Under the pieces are notes generated by a model. The model was not told the DNA's origin. It saw only the letters and a list, made by a program, of their open reading frames with translations, and did not search any database. The translations under genes and the position numbers were made by a program. Shown here in pieces: positions 60,333 through 64,000 of a stretch of DNA of 64,000 bases (its first letter is position 1; the number at the start of each line of letters is the position of its first letter). This DNA comes from CAVYGN01 sp963796325 (GTDB lineage: Bacteria > Spirochaetota > Brevinematia > Brevinematales > JAOACQ01): positions 868,001 to 932,000 of the forward strand of contig CAWCLF010000001.1 in NCBI GenBank assembly GCA_963796325.1. Direction: 5' to 3'.

Positions 60333-60790
60333 CAAATGTTATCGATGTGGAAAAAGCCCTTCAGAGCCTGAAGGAAGCCGTTATTAAAACATTCGGGGAA
60401 ATGCTGTTCATAGATGTCATACCTTCGGATGTTCAGGCGGACAACGCATGGTTCGATATGATCGTAAGCATCGATATTCTCAAGCCGATTACAGGTAAGA
60501 TAATATTCTTGTTGCCGAACATCCTTAAGAAAAAAATCATCAGGAACATATATACCGATGATTTCGACTTTATAGGTGAGAAAGAAGGAGATGATTGCAT
60601 TATGGAAATTGTTAACGTTCTCGCAGGGAAGTTCCTGACAGAATGTTTCGGGAATGATGTTTCATATAAGTTCGATTTTCCGACAATCAATTTCAATTAT
60701 GCCGAAAATGATGAAAGCAAAGTCATATCCATGGATATGGACGCTGAATGTATTCCGCTTAAGGTCGTACTTAAATCGATTGAAATCTGA
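60329..60790 (+). CDS. cheX: CheX-type CheY phosphatase, copy 2
   Basis: 153 residues, same length as copy 1. Phosphatase helix CIMEIVNVLAGKFLTECFG keeps E-x2-N. Start LQSLKEAVIKTFGEMLFIDVI parallels copy 1 LKSAVINTFEDMAFIEIV. Coupled to cheY copy 2 by a 4-nt overlap, which supports a matched regulator-phosphatase pair. Confidence 0.85.
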   Translation: MTNVIDVEKALQSLKEAVIKTFGEMLFIDVIPSDVQADNAWFDMIVSIDILKPITGKIIFLLPNILKKKIIRNIYTDDFDFIGEKEGDDCIMEIVNVLAGKFLTECFGNDVSYKFDFPTINFNYAENDESKVISMDMDAECIPLKVVLKSIEI

Positions 60791-60834
60791 TTTTAATTAA
60801 TCGAGGAATTAGATGTTAGCATAGGGAGGTTAAT

Positions 60835-61320
60835 ATGCAGTATTGTGAAAATTTTTCCGAGGGTCACACCGCGCTCGGCCTGGACATTGTCAGCGGTTTG
60901 CATATCAGGGTCATGCTTGTGGATGATTCAAAAGTTATAAGGTTGTTGCTTAAGAAAATTCTCCTTTCTGAAAACTTTGATGTGACTATGGAGGCTGAAA
61001 ATGGCCTGGAAGCGGTCAGCATGATCCGGGAAGCGCCGGCGAAGCCTGAAATAATTTTCATCGACAAGGAAATGCCCGAAATGGATGGTATTTCTTTGAT
61101 ACACGAGATACGTCCTCTATACCCGGATATTAAAATAATAATGGTGACAGGTATCAACGATGAGAATATTGTTAAGGAAGCTATCCAGCTCGGAATATCC
61201 GGATATATCGTAAAACCGGGAATGGAAAAATCCTTTGATAGGATTGAATTTCTTGAAAGGCTTGCAAATTTTCTCGGCAGAAAAGATTACGGAAGCAAGT
61301 ATGTGACCGTGGAAATCTGA
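60835..61320 (+). CDS. CheY-like response regulator, copy 3, with N-terminal extension
   Basis: 161 residues, GGGAGG 7 nt before ATG. A 24-residue lead (YCENFSEGHTALGLDIVSGL) precedes the receiver: MLVDDSKVIRLLLKKIL, D in IIFIDKEMPEMDGISL (about residue 82), MVTGIND, YIVKPGMEKS. More distant from copies 1 and 2 than they are from each other. Last gene of the cluster; 160 bp to the convergent NmrA-like gene with no clear terminator. Confidence 0.9.
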   Translation: MQYCENFSEGHTALGLDIVSGLHIRVMLVDDSKVIRLLLKKILLSENFDVTMEAENGLEAVSMIREAPAKPEIIFIDKEMPEMDGISLIHEIRPLYPDIKIIMVTGINDENIVKEAIQLGISGYIVKPGMEKSFDRIEFLERLANFLGRKDYGSKYVTVEI

Positions 61321-61480
61321 TAGAACCTTTGTGCGGCACCACCCTTATAAAGCGTGTATAAAAAAGTGTCGATCAAGGTACACTAAATTTGTATCTAAAC
61401 TTGCCTGAATTCACTCTTTTATCTTATCCTGTAAATCTGTTACATCCATCCTTTATTGAAAGTTTGAAATTATTAGAAAA

Positions 61481-62374
61481 TTATCTAGTCCCTATTAAAT
61501 CAGGAAAAATATCTTGGCCGGATACACTTATTACTTTTTTAATAAAATCTATATATGCGCCGGGTTTCCTTCCCAGAAGCCAGGACAATACGTTCGGGTT
61601 TCCTCTGAACCCGAATTTTTCATAATACTCGAACATCCTGGCCAGCGCGGCTGCCGAATATTCGCTTAAACCCGACGACATCGCCCTTTTCATCCATGCA
61701 TCCGGAGGAACCGCTTCGGCCTTGACAGCGATGCCCAGTTGTTCCGAGAGGATCCCTGCAATCTCAGCCACCGACAGCGAATCCGGGCTGCATAACTCGT
61801 ATGTCGCTCCGTCATGTCCGTTTTCCGTCAGCACTTTTGCAGCCGCTTCGCCGACATCGTCAAGGTCTACGAGCGTAGTCCTGGTCTGCACGGAGTAAGG
61901 CATGGAATGGACGCCTGTTTTCTTTATCATTTCCAGGCTTTGCAGTATATTCTGCATATAGGAAGCGGGCTGGAGGATCGTAAAGGAAAGGCCGGACTGG
62001 ATCAGTTCTTCCTCCACCCGGAGCTTCTGCCTGTGGTGAGTCAGCGCTGGTATTTGGGGATGAAGCACCGAATGAAAAACAAAACGCTTTACTCCCTCCT
62101 TAACTGCCGCTTTTATTGCAATGAGGCCCATCATGGCTTCATCAGGATTTACCGACGGCCCGATATGATATACGGCATCGACGCCTCTGGACGCCATGTT
62201 CATAAAGTCCTGGTCTGTCATATCTCCTGCAACGGCTTCAGCGGCGCCGAACTCTTTCATTATAGATTCCTCTCCAGGCTTGTGAAGGAGAGCCCTGACT
62301 TTTTGGTTTTTCATCGCCAGCTGCCGGATCACTGCTTTACCGGATTTTCCTCCCGCTGCGGTAACTAAAATCAT
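61481..62374 (-). CDS. NmrA-like NAD(P)-binding protein
   Basis: 297 residues, atypical short-chain dehydrogenase fold. ILVTAAGGKSGKAVIRQLAMKNQKVRALLHKP is the NAD(P)-binding motif (G-x-x-G-x-x-G variant GGKSGKA), then VAGDMTDQDFMNMASRGVDAVYHIGP, RFVFHSVLHPQIPALTHHRQK, and SFTILQPASYMQNIL. There is no Y-x3-K catalytic pair, as usual for NmrA/HSCARG redox sensors and quinone reductases of this type. GGAGG before ATG. Divergent from tetR. Confidence 0.88.
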   Translation of the reverse strand: MILVTAAGGKSGKAVIRQLAMKNQKVRALLHKPGEESIMKEFGAAEAVAGDMTDQDFMNMASRGVDAVYHIGPSVNPDEAMMGLIAIKAAVKEGVKRFVFHSVLHPQIPALTHHRQKLRVEEELIQSGLSFTILQPASYMQNILQSLEMIKKTGVHSMPYSVQTRTTLVDLDDVGEAAAKVLTENGHDGATYELCSPDSLSVAEIAGILSEQLGIAVKAEAVPPDAWMKRAMSSGLSEYSAAALARMFEYYEKFGFRGNPNVLSWLLGRKPGAYIDFIKKVISVSGQDIFPDLIGTR

Positions 62375-62477
62375 AATTACACCTCCTATAAATCTTCCGG
62401 ATGCAGCATATTAAGCAATAATTTAATTTAAGAGTATTTCCGTGAATTGACAATCAGATTTTCAGAAGCAGAATAAT

Positions 62478-62532
62478 TTGACATTGGTATTATTATTATA
62501 TAAAATATTTTAAAGAATGAATGTTCATTCTC
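62478..62532 (+). promoter_or_regulatory. promoter and operator of tetR (62560)
   Basis: TTGACA (62478-62483), 17-bp spacer, TAAAAT (62501-62506). Downstream, GAATGAATGTTCATTC (62515-62530) covers the transcription start; it shares ATGAATG-TT-CATTC with the second site at 63138-63153. Confidence 0.75.
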
Positions 62533-62559
62533 ATTTTAAAATCTGATTGGAAAATCCCG

Positions 62560-63120
62560 ATGGATAAAAGAGCTTCTATTTTAAACTCGGCACTTAAATT
62601 ATTTTCAAAGATCGGAGTGCATGACACCCCGATGTCGCAAATCGCGGATAAAGCTAAAATCGGGGTCGGCACGATTTACAGGTATTTCCCGTCCAAGGAA
62701 ATTCTTATCAATTCGCTGTATGAGGAAATACATTCAAGAATGATTCCTTTTTTACGGAAGGATTTTTCGGAAAAAGCGGCCGTGAAGGATAATTATACCG
62801 GATACTTCACGAATCTTATATATTACCTGGTTCAGCATACTGTGGAATTGTCTTTTATCAGTCAATACGAAAGCCATCCGCGTAAGCTTCCGGGAAGGCA
62901 AAATAAAATCGATAATTCTTCTCAATCGGATTATTCCGTGATTTTTAAAAGAGCGTCTGATGAAAAGCTGCTTAAAGATCTTCCATTCGGAATGTTCGGG
63001 GCGATCATTATGAGCATGGCGGTTTCTATAGCTGATTTCTATATAAAATCGGGGATAGATCCGGATGCCGATGCATTGGATATGGGAGCCCGGGCTTTAT
63101 GGGATGCTATAAAAAAATAA
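62560..63120 (+). CDS. TetR family transcriptional regulator
   Basis: 186 residues from ATG 62560; the in-frame ATG at 62521 lies inside the operator and is not favoured. Neither start has a strong ribosome site. HTH: MSQIADKAKIGVGTIYRYFPSKEILINSLY. The C-terminal ligand domain (FGMFGAIIMSMAVSIADFYI) is unassigned. Identical operators before it and before the ferredoxin-flavodoxin gene indicate autoregulation and control of that gene; the divergent NmrA-like gene may also be controlled. Confidence 0.92.
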   Translation: MDKRASILNSALKLFSKIGVHDTPMSQIADKAKIGVGTIYRYFPSKEILINSLYEEIHSRMIPFLRKDFSEKAAVKDNYTGYFTNLIYYLVQHTVELSFISQYESHPRKLPGRQNKIDNSSQSDYSVIFKRASDEKLLKDLPFGMFGAIIMSMAVSIADFYIKSGIDPDADALDMGARALWDAIKK

Positions 63121-63137
63121 TTTTTGATTTAATAGGA

Positions 63138-63153
63138 ATGAATGTTCATTCAT
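63138..63153. promoter_or_regulatory. TetR operator before the ferredoxin-flavodoxin gene
   Basis: ATGAATGTTCATTCAT, a perfect 7+2+7 palindrome, 17 bp before ATG 63171. Same core as the site at 62517-62530. Confidence 0.78.
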
Positions 63154-63170
63154 CATGGAGGTTTTGAAAT

Positions 63171-63963
63171 ATGAAAACAAGAATTTATTATTTTTCATCG
63201 ACCGGCAATTCTTTGCATGTTTCCCGTGTAATAGCTTCCGGATTGAAGGATACTGAAATAATACCGATCCCGTCGGTGATTGAAGGTAAAATTGAGACGG
63301 ATTCTACGGATATAGGCCTGGTATTCCCTGTTTATGCCTGGGGACCCGCCGGCTATAGTCGCCGAATTTGCAGGAAAGCTCAAGGCTGTTAATGAACAGT
63401 ATGTATTTGCAATAGCCACATGGGGCCATAATCCGGGCGGGACATTGGGATTGTTAAAAAAGATGCTGCGGGAAAACGGATCCGGATTAAATGCCGGTTT
63501 TGCAGTGAAAGGGGATTTTGAACCTGAAAGTGAATGCATGGGCCTCACAAAACTGATGAAAATATTTTGCGGACTCAAGACGTTAACAATAAAAGAAAGG
63601 CTTCCCGGAATAATCGAAGTTTTAAAGAATAAAAAAAATCATAAGCCTGAGATGAGTTCGTTTATCACATGTGTATTGGGAAATTTATTCCATGGCATTG
63701 CAGTAAAGAATTATAAAACCGGCGACAATAATTTCCGTCTTGATAAAAATTGTAATTTTTGCGGGATCTGCGCAAAAGTCTGCCCGAGAGAAAATTTAAT
63801 GGTAAAAAACGGGAGGATTTATATTAAACATAACTGTGAAGGCTGCTATGCATGTTATCATTGGTGCCCCAGGCGCTCGATTCACCTGGAAAGCAACATA
63901 TATAAATTAAAGGCCGGATATCATCATCCTGAAATTAATCTGGACGATGTCATTCTAAGATAA
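63171..63963 (+). CDS. EFR1-type ferredoxin-flavodoxin fusion, frameshifted
   Basis: GGAGG 9 nt before ATG 63171. Flavodoxin-like N-terminus: TRIYYFSSTGNSLHVSRVIA, IGLVFPVYAWGP; then the frame leaves (stop at 63392). From 63334 the other frame continues with PPAIVAEFAGKLKA, FAIATWGHNPGGTLGLLKKML and two C-terminal 4Fe-4S motifs, CNFCGICAKVCPRENL and CEGCYACYHWCPRRSI. Deleting one C of the CCC at 63345-63347 would join them (WGPPAIVAEF) to 263 residues, the normal family length. These proteins shuttle electrons between ferredoxin-type carriers and flavins. Controlled by the TetR next to it. Confidence 0.85.
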
Positions 63964-64000
63964 GCCTGTACTGCTCAAGATGATTTATCCTTCGTATCGG

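Noticed and set aside
61389..61625. 78-codon plus-strand frame after the last CheY
   Set aside because: No ribosome site, overlaps the NmrA-like gene in antisense, no recognisable motif.
1..64000. tRNA, rRNA, prophage or known defence systems
   Set aside because: None of their hallmarks (CCA-ended cloverleaf, rRNA blocks, capsid or terminase genes, Cas or restriction motifs) was seen on either strand.

Overview
The window looks like chromosomal DNA of an anaerobic or fermentative, motile, diderm bacterium. The evidence is a complete Rnf ion-translocating ferredoxin:NAD oxidoreductase operon, lipoproteins with lipoboxes, a giant membrane cyclic-glucan synthase, and a full chemosensory cluster using CheX-type phosphatases and CheD. 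AraC regulators with a membrane N-terminus, relaxed lipoboxes and cheY-cheX pairs fit a spirochaete (Spirochaetota) best, but this is an inference from gene content only. Promoters of the TTGACA-N16/18-TATAAT type are easy to see before many genes. Several perfect sigma-54 promoters cluster in one region. I saw no rRNA, tRNA, CRISPR array, intact transposase or prophage.

Layout. 1-309: end of a PRC-barrel gene. 356-9028 (-): cyclic beta-glucan synthase. 9.3-16.5 kb: a medium-chain oxidoreductase, an HD-GYP protein, a small winged-helix protein, an FN3 lipoprotein, a truncated ABC ATPase, an unknown protein, an ApbE flavin transferase and a frameshifted outer-membrane protein. 16.5-22.1 kb (-): rseC-rnfCDGEAB behind a strong promoter; rnfD is split by a missing G. 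ApbE, just beyond, would flavinylate RnfG and RnfD. 22.2-33.5 kb: accessory region with gene fragments (cellulase tail, methyltransferase tail), an AraC regulator, an arsR-TSUP-methyltransferase operon with a clear operator, a TetR regulator fused to a secreted-type domain with an FAD oxidoreductase, and a GPH transporter with a PlsC-like acyltransferase. 33.5-41.5 kb: membrane and lipoprotein genes of unknown role, typA, three methyltransferase genes or remnants, and a MarR regulator with two palindromic operators.

41.6-61.3 kb is the most interesting part. A 1202-residue multi-PAS histidine kinase, a receiver protein and a sigma-54 response regulator form one operon. Directly downstream, and again 12 kb further on, lie four perfect or near-perfect -24/-12 promoters. 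Three of them sit in copies of one duplicated cassette in which an AAATTGTAT/ATACAATTT dyad lies 115 bp upstream of the promoter. They point at a SpoIIAA-like protein, a double-receiver protein that leads into a chemosensory cluster (cheA with two HPt domains, mcp, cheW, cheR, REC-HD-GYP, cheB, cheD, cheY, cheX, a CheZ-like membrane protein, cheY, cheX, cheY), and a decayed copy. The simplest reading is a kinase/sigma-54 activator circuit that switches on its own chemosensory array, built by repeated segmental duplication. No flagellar or motor genes are linked, so the output may be motility, surface behaviour or c-di-GMP turnover.

61.5-64 kb: an NmrA-like protein, a TetR regulator with the same operator before itself and before a ferredoxin-flavodoxin gene, and that gene, which is also frameshifted. 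Five genes in the window are each broken by what looks like one inserted or deleted base in a short repeat. Either the assembly has indel errors or these genes are decaying or switching; reads would decide.
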